Part shown: piece by piece, positions 1 through 10,276 of the stretch
Layout of the letters: each line of letters starts with the position of its first letter
Position numbering within the stretch: position 1 is the first letter of the stretch
Assembly (NCBI GenBank): GCA_037974665.1
Contig: CM075764.1
Location: 80,933,825 to 80,997,824, forward strand
Length of the DNA: 64,000 nt
Source: Ehretia macrophylla
Lineage: Eukaryota > Streptophyta > Magnoliopsida > Boraginales > Ehretiaceae
Reading direction: 5' to 3'
Position numbers and translations under genes: made by a program
Notes under the pieces: generated by a model
The model's input: only the letters and a program-made list of their open reading frames with translations
The model's database searches: none
Told to the model about the DNA's origin: nothing

Positions 1-1430
1 CTGGACAGGCTACTGCCTTTGGTTTCTTTTGCATTTTAAAAATAGTAAATGTGCTTGAAAACTTTTGAAAATTTTATGGCAGGTAGATTGGTCAGTTTGG
101 AACAAATATTTTGTTGAGCACTTAAGCAAATTCTATCGTTTAGAATTTCTGAACAATAGGAAATCAAAATGTAGCTAAAAAATTTCCAATCACTGAACAG
201 ATTTGTGCAACTGTGGTGTTTTGCTTATAACTTAAGGATTTTAGATCGAAATTGAGCTTCGCTTGATTCCAAGACTATCTACACTCGAAGAGCTTTAATT
301 ATATACCTAACTCAAGTAATTTGGATTTCGGGAATGCAGAGAACTAAATTTCCGAATTTAAGTTATTGTAGTAGCAAAGTCTTTGTCTTAGGCTAGTTAA
401 TTAGTTACAAATGTAAATTGTTGTTGTTAAATGACCAAGTTATTAGTTCCTATTATTATGTAATGAAGTTAAATGACTTCTAGTTATGTTTGGATACTTG
501 TGGAAATCACTAATATGATTTAAACGGCTTTATTTCCCGTTGTTTACCCGATATGCTATAAATGTCAACTATGTGCTATTTGTGAACTCGATGCCAACTT
601 GATTGCTATAAATACTCGTATTATGTGAACTTGAATTGGAAATGGTGTCAAAAGGGGTTGCAACTACCTAGTCTTGGCATGGTAGTATGCATACTATGCC
701 GGACATCTTAGGGGTGTCGGTGATCTTATGTCTACCATGGTCTGTATTCCACTCTTGCTTGGGAAACTTCGATTCCCTGGAAAGTTGGTCGTAGGCTCGA
801 GTATTATTCAGAATACTCTATCCAGGGTGAGATAAGGAAGGAGATATTGAACATCTCAATAAACCAGCTACCGCTTGAAATCGATTCGATTCAGAAGGGT
901 AAGTTATTTCTTACTTAGTATGTGTTAGATGATTTGTTTATGGATACTTGATTTTTTCTTGATTGCAGATATTGCGTGCATTGCATTTAGAGTTTTTCAA
1001 ATGTTTTGCAAACAGGAAAATGTATTCAAAAACTCTTCCCAGATTCCCTCCTCGTTGAGCTTTGGTGTCGGATAAGTTCACCCTCGTTTTTCCCCCCTTT
1101 CAAGTGTAAGTGAGCCAGAGTACGATATTTGATGATTGTGTGCTAAGGGAAAATATGTTTGTGGCTTTAAACCCTAGTGATGAAGTTTGTATAAAATGTG
1201 GTATTTGAATTAATGTAATAGTTAGATGTCGTACTTATATATAAGTTTTTGGTTATACAAATGATATATGCTTTACTTTGGCATTAGATTGTCATTTTAA
1301 CATGTGTTGGGCGAATTATACTATGTTGTTGGAAGTTGGGGTTAAGGTGCTGTTGTGAAGGATTTGAAGTTGTTGGTTTATGGCTTTTTTATTTGCAGGT
1401 TAAAATTGGAATATCCAAAATACAGCCGTT
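1..1430 (+). mobile_element. Divergent Ty3/Gypsy-type LTR fragment, cut by window start
   Basis: No coding region is visible. Between about 640 and 910 the sequence shows, in the same order, weak versions of blocks found in the long Gypsy LTRs further along: a variable block ending in an accepted 'TATTCC-ACTC-TTGCTTGG' run, a 'GGTCGTAGG' run, and a 'gaaatcgattcgattcag' block before a purine-rich stretch. A 'ttcaccctcg' word near 1076 matches the 'CCCTCACTGGGCAATAG' zone of the other LTRs. I read this as the 3' part of an old related LTR. The right boundary near 1430 is a guess. Target-site duplications cannot be tested because the left end is outside the window. Confidence 0.3.
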
Positions 1431-3811
1431 GTGCTGCCCGATTTTTGAGAAAACTATTATTAGGCCAAAAATTCAACCAAGTATGGATCGGTAATTGAAT
1501 CAACTAAGCCATAACCAGATTTAGTCCTTCGACTAGCGTAATTGAAATTTTGTAATTTGGAATTTATCAATTGGAAAATAATTATTTTAACAGTCTTGAA
1601 ATTTTGAGTAGTGGTTAATAGTGCTCGGGCTATTGTAATTGTGACTTAGCGGACTTAGACAGAGCTATTTTCTTAAGCCGGTGGCATCACGATCCCAGGA
1701 ATGTTTGTCATTATAATTGTAGTTTTATCCTTGTTTTAAGCTAATTTGCCAATAAAATAAACTACTTTGACCAACTTTAGTTAGTATTGACCAAGACCAT
1801 TGACCATTTGACTTGTGTGTCATCTTATATATGCATAATACAAGCACAACAAAGCACAAAAGCTGGAGAAAAAAAAAGAGGGAAGGCCGAGAGTTTGAGA
1901 GGAAAAGAAAAAAAAAGATTTTCAAGCCAAATCTTCAAATCTTCGCGTGGGGTTGCTTAGGATCGTTCCCAGGGCTCTCAATGTTGTTTTCCTAGCATCT
2001 ACTAGTAGCCAAGGTGAGGGATGCATTGTTATTTGCGCATTTGAATATTTTGTATCTAAACTTTAATTTTTGAGTTTTAGGCGTAGATCGTTATTTTAGC
2101 TGTTTTGTTGCTTGAAGAATGTTCCTTGGTGATTGTAGAACATGTATTTATAAGTTTTTAGCATTTTCTACAGTTGAATTTGGCTATTGCAATTTAAATT
2201 GTTAATGGAATAGTAAATTATGAATAGTAAATCCTCATTTCATAAAATTTGATCCGTATTGCATTTTGTTGATGTGGAAAGGTGCTAGATATGCTAGAAT
2301 GCTTAAATGTATGGTTTATTTGGGTTGTGAAATGGAAAAACAAAGAAAAATGCCTTGGTTCATGTTAGGGTCATTTCGATCGAGTTTGGCGTTATCTCGT
2401 TTTGCGTGATGGCATTGTCTTGGGAGGCCATGGAAGCACTTTTGGTATGGTTATGGTGTTGGTTGGGTGTTTGGTTAGGGTACCTATAGTTCAAACGAGC
2501 AAAGGGAGAAATCGGGGCTTTGCAGGAATTCTAGATTAAAGTGGGGTTTCGTGGCTTTTAGACGTGCCTTATGGTGTCCTAGGATGAGTGGTCAAGTCGG
2601 TTTCCAAAACTCGTGGCTCGTTTGGAAGTAGTAGCATTTTAAAAGTTGGGGTCGTTGTGTGTTTTGTTGGTTTTTACAATGCTTTGGCTTTTAGAATGCT
2701 TTTTGTTGCTTATTATGCTTGTTATAGTTGATTGTGATTGAAATGTATATCAACTGTTGCTATTGCATGCGAGGGTAACCTACTTTGTTATTCTCCCACG
2801 TGTGGCTCTATCGCTCGATTGTTGCATTGTATGTTGTATTGCATTCATAGAGTTAGGGACAGGTGTGATGAGCCTCTCTGGGTAGCCTTGGGTTGCCAGG
2901 GTTGGTTGCTCTAGCTTCGTGTCCTATTCCCTTTCTTGCTTGGGTTGCCTCCTAGGAAGATTTGGGTCGTAGTATTGATTGGGTACTTCTGGGGTATTCC
3001 AAACTGAAGTTATAAGGTGGTTGGGCTGGCACGTCGTCATCGAAATCATGATTGAAGTTGCTCGTGGAAAGTGAATTGCATCCTTTAAATGATTGGTTAT
3101 AGCCTTAGTGTTTAAAATGCTTGTCTCGACTTGTTTGATTGGTTTAGTCTTGTTGTTTTTAAATGCTTAAATTGATTGACCTACTTGGTTAATTGCATTG
3201 CTATCTTCTCTCACCTCCGTCCCGTGAGACCGTTAACCCTCACTGAGCAATAGTTTTTGCTTATCCTTTTCTATACCATGTTTACAGGAGTAGTTGAGGC
3301 TGTTCCTATTGAGGTGGTTGAGGAGGAGGATGAGTAAGTGGAGGTGTTCCCTTGATTACACTTTCTTTGCTTGGCTGGTGGTTGGTTGCCAGACTTTTGT
3401 GGCGGGCCATGCTAGATGTACTTGTTACTTGGTTGTCGCTTTATCTTGAGGCTTGTAGCCTTGTATGTAGTTCTATTTTGAGGCCTCTATGGTCTTGTAT
3501 TGTATAAGCTGAAAGGTTGAAAAGTTGTAAAGTTGTACTCATATGACTAGTGAAGAACTACATGCTAATGGCTTACATTTGTTTAGTGGCATAAGTACCT
3601 GAATAGTATGCATGACATTTTGGGTTAAATCAAGTTGGTTAATGAAAGAATGTATGTTTTAAAGGAAGTTGTCTTGTTTCAAATGAATATTGTAGTTTCC
3701 GTGTGTATTCTATTGAATGTAGGGATTTTGGATCTCCACGGTACAGAGGAGACTCCGTCCGTGTATCAGGTCCGGACTTGGCATTTTGCGGGGTCGGGTC
3801 GGGACGTGACA
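1430..3811 (+). mobile_element. Ty3/Gypsy LTR (solo or 3' LTR), inserted in the CACTA element
   Basis: The 3' end is exact. The GC-rich terminal box (about 3741-3811) ends in gggacgtgaca, and the CACTA transposase reading frame resumes immediately after it. The body is collinear with the LTR at 33699-37339: shared blocks include 'ccaaggtgagggatgcattg' near 2010, the 'gtgatgagcctctctgggta' block near 2867, and a TTTACAG-like site near 3287. The 5' boundary is not resolved; a start near 1430 is suggested by a TGTGCTGCCCGA word. The expected target duplication is gtaca (3812-3816), but its left partner is not in the window, so I cannot tell a solo LTR from the 3' LTR of a longer element. Confidence 0.65.
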
Positions 3812-3813
3812 GT

Positions 3814-4429
3814 ACACATGGGAAGTTGTCGTGTCCGTATTGCATGGAACATTCAAAGGCTTTTCAATTGACCGCTGGTAGGAAAAATTGCTTCTTTGAT
3901 TGTCATCGTCAATTCTTACCACCAAGTAGTTCGTTACGGCGAGACAAGAAGAATTTTGTTAAGGGTAGAGTAGAAAGATCTGATCATCCTTCCATATTAG
4001 ATATGAACAAATTTGGGAACGTGTAAAAGATTTCCCTAGAGCAAATGAATTGTCAACAAGCAAGATCGCTGGCTTTCGGGAGGTGCATAATTGGGTGAAA
4101 AGAAGTATTTTTTGGGATTTGCCCTATTGGCGTTCACATCCTGTGCGTCATAATTTAGATGTGATGCATATTGAGAAGAATGTATTCGATAATATTTTCA
4201 ACAGTATGATGAATGTCAAGTTAAGACAAAAGATAATCTGAAAGCGAGAATGGATGTTTCTAACTTTTGTGACCGTCCTGAATTATGTGTTCATAGCAAA
4301 CCGGGTGGTGGTTATAAACTGAATATGGGTGTTTACACATTGCCTGTGGCCGAGAGAAAAGTAATTCTAGATTGGGTTAAGGACTTACGACTCCCCGATG
4401 GATATGCATCCAATTTAGGAAGATGTGTT
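3814..4429 (+). pseudogene. CACTA TNP2-like transposase, broken fragment
   Basis: Conceptual translation gives the TNP2 signature region: HGKLSCPYCMEHSKAF, then FDCHRQFLP, then WDLPYWRSHPVRHNLDVMHI and EKNVFDNIF. In intact relatives this is the core of the DDE-type TnpD transposase that cuts the element out. The frame shifts once near 4004 (between ...SILDMN and IWERVKDF) and again near 4223 (after NSMMNVK). A third piece (4250-4424, MDVSNFCDRPELCVHSK, then ERKVILDWVKDLRLPDGYAS) runs straight into the solo LTR at 4430. The upstream coding part was displaced by the LTR ending at 3811. The frameshifts and two LTR insertions make it non-functional. Confidence 0.85.
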
Positions 4430-6922
4430 TGTGACGCTCGAGATTGTAGCCGTACTTCTAGATTTCCATTGCATCCACTAATTGCGCATTTCTTCTGTGC
4501 TTTACTTGCTGTCTTTTTTGGTTACTATTTATTCCGTTTTTCAACTGCACCATTACCTTGAATTAGCATTTTTCTTAAATCACATTAATTGTTTTAGGAA
4601 TGAAAAAAATGTGTGTTTGAGCTAAATGCATTAGGAGCCTTCGTTTAGAAAATATTTTACCAATCTAGTGAATAGTATTACGTATGAACATTATGTTTTA
4701 GTTAGCTAACTTAAATTATGCACAATAGACTCATTTTAAGCTAACTAGGCTCATTTTAATAGAACATTTAAGCACCCAACTTGACCTTACTCTTAGCCTA
4801 CTCAACATAAATAACATTGAGCTCATAACATAGCAAAAACAAACAAAAAAGCTGAAATCACTGTAGGAGGGCCGAACAGCCTTAGCAGCCAAGAGGGAGA
4901 TCTTTTGCTCTTCAATTCTTCAATCCAAGCCAAGCCAAGCTAGGTACACATAGTTTAGGGTGTCTACTAGCCTTTGCCGAACTCCTACGCGCTTTAGGTG
5001 AGGGATTTCATACTTATTTTTGCAGTTCAAAAATGTTACTCATTTCTTGAATTCTTATATTTGCTATCAAATGCTTATGCAATGCTTAAATATGCTTATG
5101 TATGTTGTATATAAGTAGTAGAGACCTTATTTATGCTATTGTTTCGTAGCTTAAACGGTTAAAATTGCTCGTTGAATATATGGCATGAATAGTGACGGGA
5201 AAACTAGGGTTTTGTGAAATCAGACCTTATAGCTTGAATTAATGGTTCTAATAGATTCTTTAGATGCTAATGAAGGTAGTGTAAAGGCCCTGTAGGGTTT
5301 AATTGATCGTAACCTAATAAAAGCATGAAATAGTTGACTTTTAGAAAGGGGTTTCGGGGTTATCGCAAATCTAGGTAAAATTGGCCTTCACTTTTGGTAT
5401 TCCTAGGCTAAGTAGACTCTAATTATGCTTTGCTAGCTTCCGTTTGAGTCTCGGGTGAGGTACGTGTAGTACAAAGTCAAAAGGGAAAAATTAGGGCTTT
5501 CGGACTAAATGCGGGTAATTGCATGACTTCGAGGGCTCTAAGGGTGCTTAATAAGTTAATTGAAAGTATGGATTAGGCCGCTTGCCAATCTAGAAAAATA
5601 GCTTGAGTTTGGAAGGAAAATAGGTTGAGTTACAAAGGGGTTTAAGTGCAAATTCGATTGTCTCTCGCTACTAAGACCTTGTCATGACTCCATGAGTATT
5701 TAAATGTGTTTTTAAGATGTTCTTGAGCATTTGGTATAGTTCTATGTGAATCTTGGTTTTGCTCCTTTGAAATCGCTTAGTTATCTATATGTTAATGCTT
5801 ATTTTCTAATTGTTTTGAGGACAACCTACTTTGTTGTTCCTCCCATGTGTTATTGATACTATTATTGATGTTATATTGCCATTGTTTAGTGCATTGCATA
5901 GTGGTTGTGCAACCATAGTGTTAGGGGCAATTGTATTGAATATCGGCTGGGCGGCAGCGAGCTTGCCAGTGGATATTTGATCTCCGTACCCTATTCCCTC
6001 ACTCGCATGGTCCAGAGATTTCCAAGGAGTATTAGGTCATAGGATTATCAGGGTACATCCGGAGTACACCCACTGGAGTGAATGGGGATTATGCCGACAC
6101 ATCGATCGTGGTTCGTGGCTTGTGGTTCGTGATCGATATGAGAATTCTGGAGTGTTGGGGTTAAGTATATCGTATCCTTTTAAACATGTGGTTATTTGCC
6201 ATTACTATTGCTTTTAAACTGCTTTCATTGCTTAAATGTTTTATCTGTTGCATTGCATATCCCGGTTGGCCTTTATCCCTCACTGGGCAATAGTGGTTAC
6301 TCATACCTTGCTAACATGTTTCAGGTGACGCTGTGGTTGATCCCCAGCTAGATTTGGTTGAAGGTAAAGAACAGGAGGTCCAGACTGATCCATTACCTTA
6401 GTTGCAATGTCTAATTGCTTGAGGTGGATTTATGGTTCGTGTTGTTATGTGGAGATCCTGTTTGTTCTACTTTATGTTCTATTTTGCAGCCTAAGTGTTA
6501 TTTATATGTTTATGTAAATGCAAGTTGAAAGATATATGATTGTAGTAGAAGTTATGAAACTATGGCATGTAATAACTTATATTTATGTTTCTAGCTACTT
6601 TGTATGCTTGGGGGTGATTGATCAGATGCATGGTTGTATTAAACTCTAAGAATGTTTCAATGCTATCATGGAGTGGCATGATAAGCGGTTTTGTAAAGAA
6701 GTTGTCTTGTGAATGCATGCTTGTATGTGTTTAAACTGTTTGTACTGCTTAAGGCTCGGATGGCCTTGAAGCTTGATTTTAATTAGAAATGATGTTCCTA
6801 TTGTTTTGTGGCTTGAATTACATGATTACAAGTTTTCAGAATGTCCATGGTACATAGGAGACTCTGTTCGTTTGTCGGGCCCAAACTTAACCTTTGGCGT
6901 GGGGTTGGGTCGGGGCGTGATA
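4430..6922 (+). mobile_element. Solo Ty3/Gypsy LTR with 5-bp target duplication
   Basis: The sequence starts tgtgacgctcgag and ends gggcgtgata, a near-complementary terminal pair typical of this LTR family. The 5 bases before it (gtgtt, 4425-4429) recur right after it (6923-6927). The CACTA transposase frame is interrupted exactly here and resumes after the repeat. No internal region is present, so this is a solo LTR of 2493 bp, presumably left by recombination between two LTRs. It shares blocks with the LTRs of the full-length element at 10277-20261, including the 'gggcggcagcgagcttgcc' zone near 5950 and the terminal box at about 6839-6922. Confidence 0.93.
6325..6401 (+). other. Conserved acidic reading frame in a Gypsy LTR (77-nt type)
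   Basis: Directly after 'aacatgtttcag' lies a 77-nt stretch. After two bases it reads DAVVDPQLDLVEG, then KEQEVQTDPLP and a stop. The same place in other LTR copies gives related acidic peptides ending in Pro-stop. There is no ATG, so if translated it would be the end of a longer or spliced frame. No function is known to me. Confidence 0.4.
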
Positions 6923-6927
6923 GTGTT

Positions 6928-7439
6928 GACATGAAAGATCTGAAGTTGTCGCATATGAAGAGTCATGATTGTCATGTCTTTATGGAGAGATTACTCCTTA
7001 TAGCTTTACGTGAGATATTTCTTAAACATGTTTGGGAAACTTTTACGGAACTAAGTTTGTTCTTCAAAGATATATGTTGTACATCTCTTCATAGAGAATA
7101 TCTAGCAAGGATGCAAGAAAATGTTGTCGTGACTCTTTGCAACCTGGAAAAGATCTTACCCTCTGCCTTCTTTGATTCGATGAAACATTTGCCAGTGCAC
7201 TTGGTGTATGAAGCAATATGCGATGGTCATGTACAATATCGGTGGATGTATCCTTTTGAAAGGTAATTATATATTTTTCCCAAATTTATATGCAAACACT
7301 TGCATTAAACAATACTTAAATGTACATATCAATACTTATGCAGGTTCTTACATCGTTTGAAAAGGGGAGTAAAGAATAAAGCTAAGGTTGAGGGTTCTAT
7401 ATGTGAAGCCTATCTTACCCTGGAAACATCAACCTTTTG
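6928..7439 (+). pseudogene. CACTA transposase, DUF4218-like segment with an intron
   Basis: Translation from 6928 gives DMKDLKLSHMKSHDCHVFME, then LPSAFFDSMKHLPVHLVYEA and GHVQYRWMYPFER, the DUF4218 region of CACTA TnpD proteins. The exon ends at 7262 before gtaatt. An 81-bp intron ends in tatgcag, and the next exon starts at 7344 with FLHRLKRGVKNKAKVEGSIC. The frame reaches ...LETSTF, where a poly-T run marks a retroposon insertion. The reading frame continues as CSYYFEPHVR after that insertion (about 8057). The segment reads open, but the gene as a whole is broken upstream. Confidence 0.85.
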
Positions 7440-8056
7440 TTTTTTTTTTTTGATAATTCAGTGAAAATTTATTGAAATCCAAAGGAGATGGTACAAGTAC
7501 ATGGATGTTGACAAACAACATCAAAACAAGATCAAGACAGGTAATCAGAAAAGAATCAGTCCAACAAGGACTGAAAGAACAAAAGACAAGAAAACCAAAA
7601 ACACAAAAGGATCAAAGAAAAAACAAATCTCCTTAATGAGCTTTCCGATCAGGGGGCCTTCCATTAAAAATGCCTTGGACTGCCTTAGTGTAATCGAAAG
7701 AAGTTGATGCCTTGGAAGTAGAGGCATTGTTGAAAGAGTTGTCAACAACATGAACGGTAGAGATGGCTTTGCCAATATTGTGCGTAGTTACCTTATCCTT
7801 AGAACCTTGAGATGGGTACGAGGTGATCGAAATATGCGAAGTAGGCTGATGTACATTAACCCGGTTAGGGATGTTAACCTTTCGAACATTGGTATTTTTG
7901 TGGAAAACACCAGTGCCTGCAGTTTGATTCTCAACAATCATGGACTTATTAAAATTTAACTCACGAGCATCAATTTGATCACCATGAACATCATCAATGT
8001 CAAAAGAATTAAATCTGTTATTGCTAACCAGATTCTCATTTCGACGTGAAGGTTAT
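7440..8056 (-). mobile_element. L1-like non-LTR retroposon, 3' end with poly(A) tail
   Basis: On the minus strand the insert ends with aataaattttcactgaattatc and a 12-base A run (7440-7451 as T on plus). Upstream on that strand an open frame of about 100 codons ends ...FDYTKAVQGIFNGRPPDRKAH-stop, followed by a T-rich 3' region. The same tail and C-terminus occur at 63718-64000 on the plus strand. It splits the CACTA frame between ...ETSTF and CSYYF. Flanks aaccttttgt and aaggttattgt could be a decayed target duplication. This fits a 5'-truncated L1 or a non-autonomous relative. I do not recognise the ORF domain. Confidence 0.65.
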
Positions 8057-9010
8057 TGTTCATATTACTTCGAACCTCATGTGAGAACTAAAACAAGAAA
8101 TATTGGTCGAAATGACCAATATAGCGATGTGGACTACCCTGATAGATGCTTAGCTTTATTTGGTTACCCGGGTTGTCCAATGGGGAAAGTAAAGTACCGA
8201 ATGCCGGATGATCAAGAGTTATATGATGCACACCTATACGTATTAATGAATTGCCAAGAGGTTTACCCTTATATCCGGTAAGGTGATGACATTTTGTACA
8301 TTTTTTGTACACCAATACATCTCTAATATGAACCCTACTTTCCCGAAATTATCCACCATTAACAGTGACACAACTTCAGAATAAGATTGACAATATTTTC
8401 CCAAAATGGTTATACGACCATGTAAGTACACATCTAATTAATGGTTATTTTTATTGAAGTTAGCACTCAACTCTTTAACTTTCGGTAAATTCCTTGTTTT
8501 ACAGTTTGCCTGCAGTAATACTATTGATGATCGGGTAAAATGTCTTTCTATGTGGCCAAGTAAGAGAGTGTGTACGTGGTCAAGCTATTTGGTTAATGGA
8601 TACCGATTTGACACCTTGGAATACGGGTCTTCCAAGTCTACAATGAATAGTAGAGTATCCGTCAAGATGACATATGATGGTACTACCGAGTACGGTGACT
8701 ACTATGGAATGTTGGAGGACATTGTTGAATTGGAGTACCATAATCCAACACAGAAACATACAAGAGTTGTTCTTTTTAAGTGCAAATGGTATGATATGCA
8801 AAAGGGCAGAGGTGTTAAGGCACATCCTAAGTATCGAATTGTCTAGGTCAATATGACGAGGGGATTTCTAAAATATGAACTATTTGTGTTAGCAGAACAA
8901 GCACATCAAGTCTATTACTGCAAATACCCTGGAGCTAAGAGGAAGATAAAGATAAAGATGAAGATGAAAATGAAAATAGAGATGACGATGAAGATAATGA
9001 TAATGATTAG
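8057..9010 (+). pseudogene. CACTA transposase, DUF4216-like C-terminal part
   Basis: The frame resumes with CSYYFEPHVRTKTRNIGRND, then LALFGYPGCPMGKVKYR and QEVYPYIR (donor after 8277), then a short exon region with NIFPKWLYDH (about 8390-8415, in a region that has lost its frame). After about 8505 it reads WSSYLVNGYRFDT, EYGDYYGMLEDIVELEY, VVLFKCKWYD and VKAHPKYRIV: the DUF4216 domain at the end of CACTA TnpD proteins. An in-frame stop follows directly (near 8845), while the next bases still encode QAHQVYYCKYPGAKRK and a Lys/Met/Ile-rich tail. The function would be transposition of CACTA elements; the copy is disrupted. Confidence 0.8.
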
Positions 9011-9145
9011 TGCTAATTACATTTAATGGATTATTTCAATGTATTTATACTGCTTATAAACATTTAATATGATTATAATGTATTCAAACTGCATGTGTAG
9101 ATCTACATTCTTTAATGATAGTAGAATTTTGTCCAAAACAGACAT

Positions 9146-10244
9146 GTCTTTAAATAAAAATAAAGGTAAAGGTATGGCTAGAAAATATGTGCCTCCTGGG
9201 ATGTTGCAGCGCTCTATTGCACGTTCAGGTAGTGCACAAACATCCCACTCATCCTCCGATGCTGGGCGAACATCTACTTCATCCACTTCAATACCATTGA
9301 GTACTCTAAGGTTGATCTCACAGATTGGCAGACCCACAGATGATCAATCTCCGACAACTACTTCATCCACTTTACCCACTGATAATCAATCTCCGGCAAC
9401 TACTTCATCCACGGGCTTGCCACAACACTTAGATGGTTTGCACGTTGACTCTGATGACTCGCTTATGGCTCGTTCCACACCATCTACTAACCAGCCGGAG
9501 TCTTCAGCTGCTGCTCAACGACGGGCTACTAGGGTACATTTAGAGGTTTAGTAAGAATATGGATTCCCATCTTTAGAGGCATACACTGTATGGCAGATTG
9601 ATAGACGCACACACATGACGATATATTCAGGCGAGTATGAGAACATTAAGTACAATTTTATATAATATGTACATTATTTTGTTTATTTTTTTCATTACAA
9701 TTGTTAGTATACTTTTGTATCTTTTACTAATTGCAGATGGATACCGGCCGGGGCGGCACGAGAGGTCACCAATATATTAAATGCCGGGTTCAACAAGCCT
9801 TGGACGAGATGGGGTGCGATTCCAATTGATGTTAAAGAGAAATGGTTCATCTCTTTTCAAGTACTAAACTATATGAAATTAATTTCATATATATATTTTA
9901 GTTTCATATACGGTGTCAATATATAAGTTGTATTACTAATACTTAATATATGACTGTAGAGATTGTTCAAGTGTTACCCCTTTGATGAACCAGTCATCCG
10001 CCGGTTATTTTTTAAAAACGTTAATACTTGGTTACGAGGCCTTTTCTATAGGGGTCGTGAAACGGAAAAAAATAAAAAGATTAAGCCCAGTTGGTTGAGT
10101 GATAGTGTATGGGAGGGACTATGTCAGCACTGGAACACAGATGCATGGAGAAAGAGGTCAGAGACAAACAAAAATAACAGATTGAGTAAGCCGTCTCCAC
10201 ATTATGCTGGTTGTCTCTCATTTCACGAGGTCAAGAAAAGATTG
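9146..10244 (+). pseudogene. CACTA second gene, Transposase_24 (Ptta/En/Spm) type, 5' exons
   Basis: The likely start is the ATG at 9146 (MSLNKNKGKGMARKYVPPGM). A long Ser/Thr-rich low-complexity stretch with two near-repeats of 'DNQSPTTTSST' type follows. Two in-frame stops at about 9549-9554 interrupt it before FPSLEAYTVWQIDRRTH. Next come an exon at 9737-9860 (WIPAGAAREVTNILNAGFNK, then WGAIPIDVKEKWFISFQ) and an exon at 9960-10244 (RLFKCYPFDEPVIRRLFFK, then LSKPSPHYAGCLSFHEVKKR). The last two have clean gt/ag borders and matching phases. This is the plant Ptta/En/Spm transposase domain, known as the TnpA-like DNA-binding partner of TnpD. The gene continues after the Gypsy insertion at 20325. 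Confidence 0.82.
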
Positions 10245-10276
10245 GTAAGTGTTAAACTAATTATTTATATTGTATT

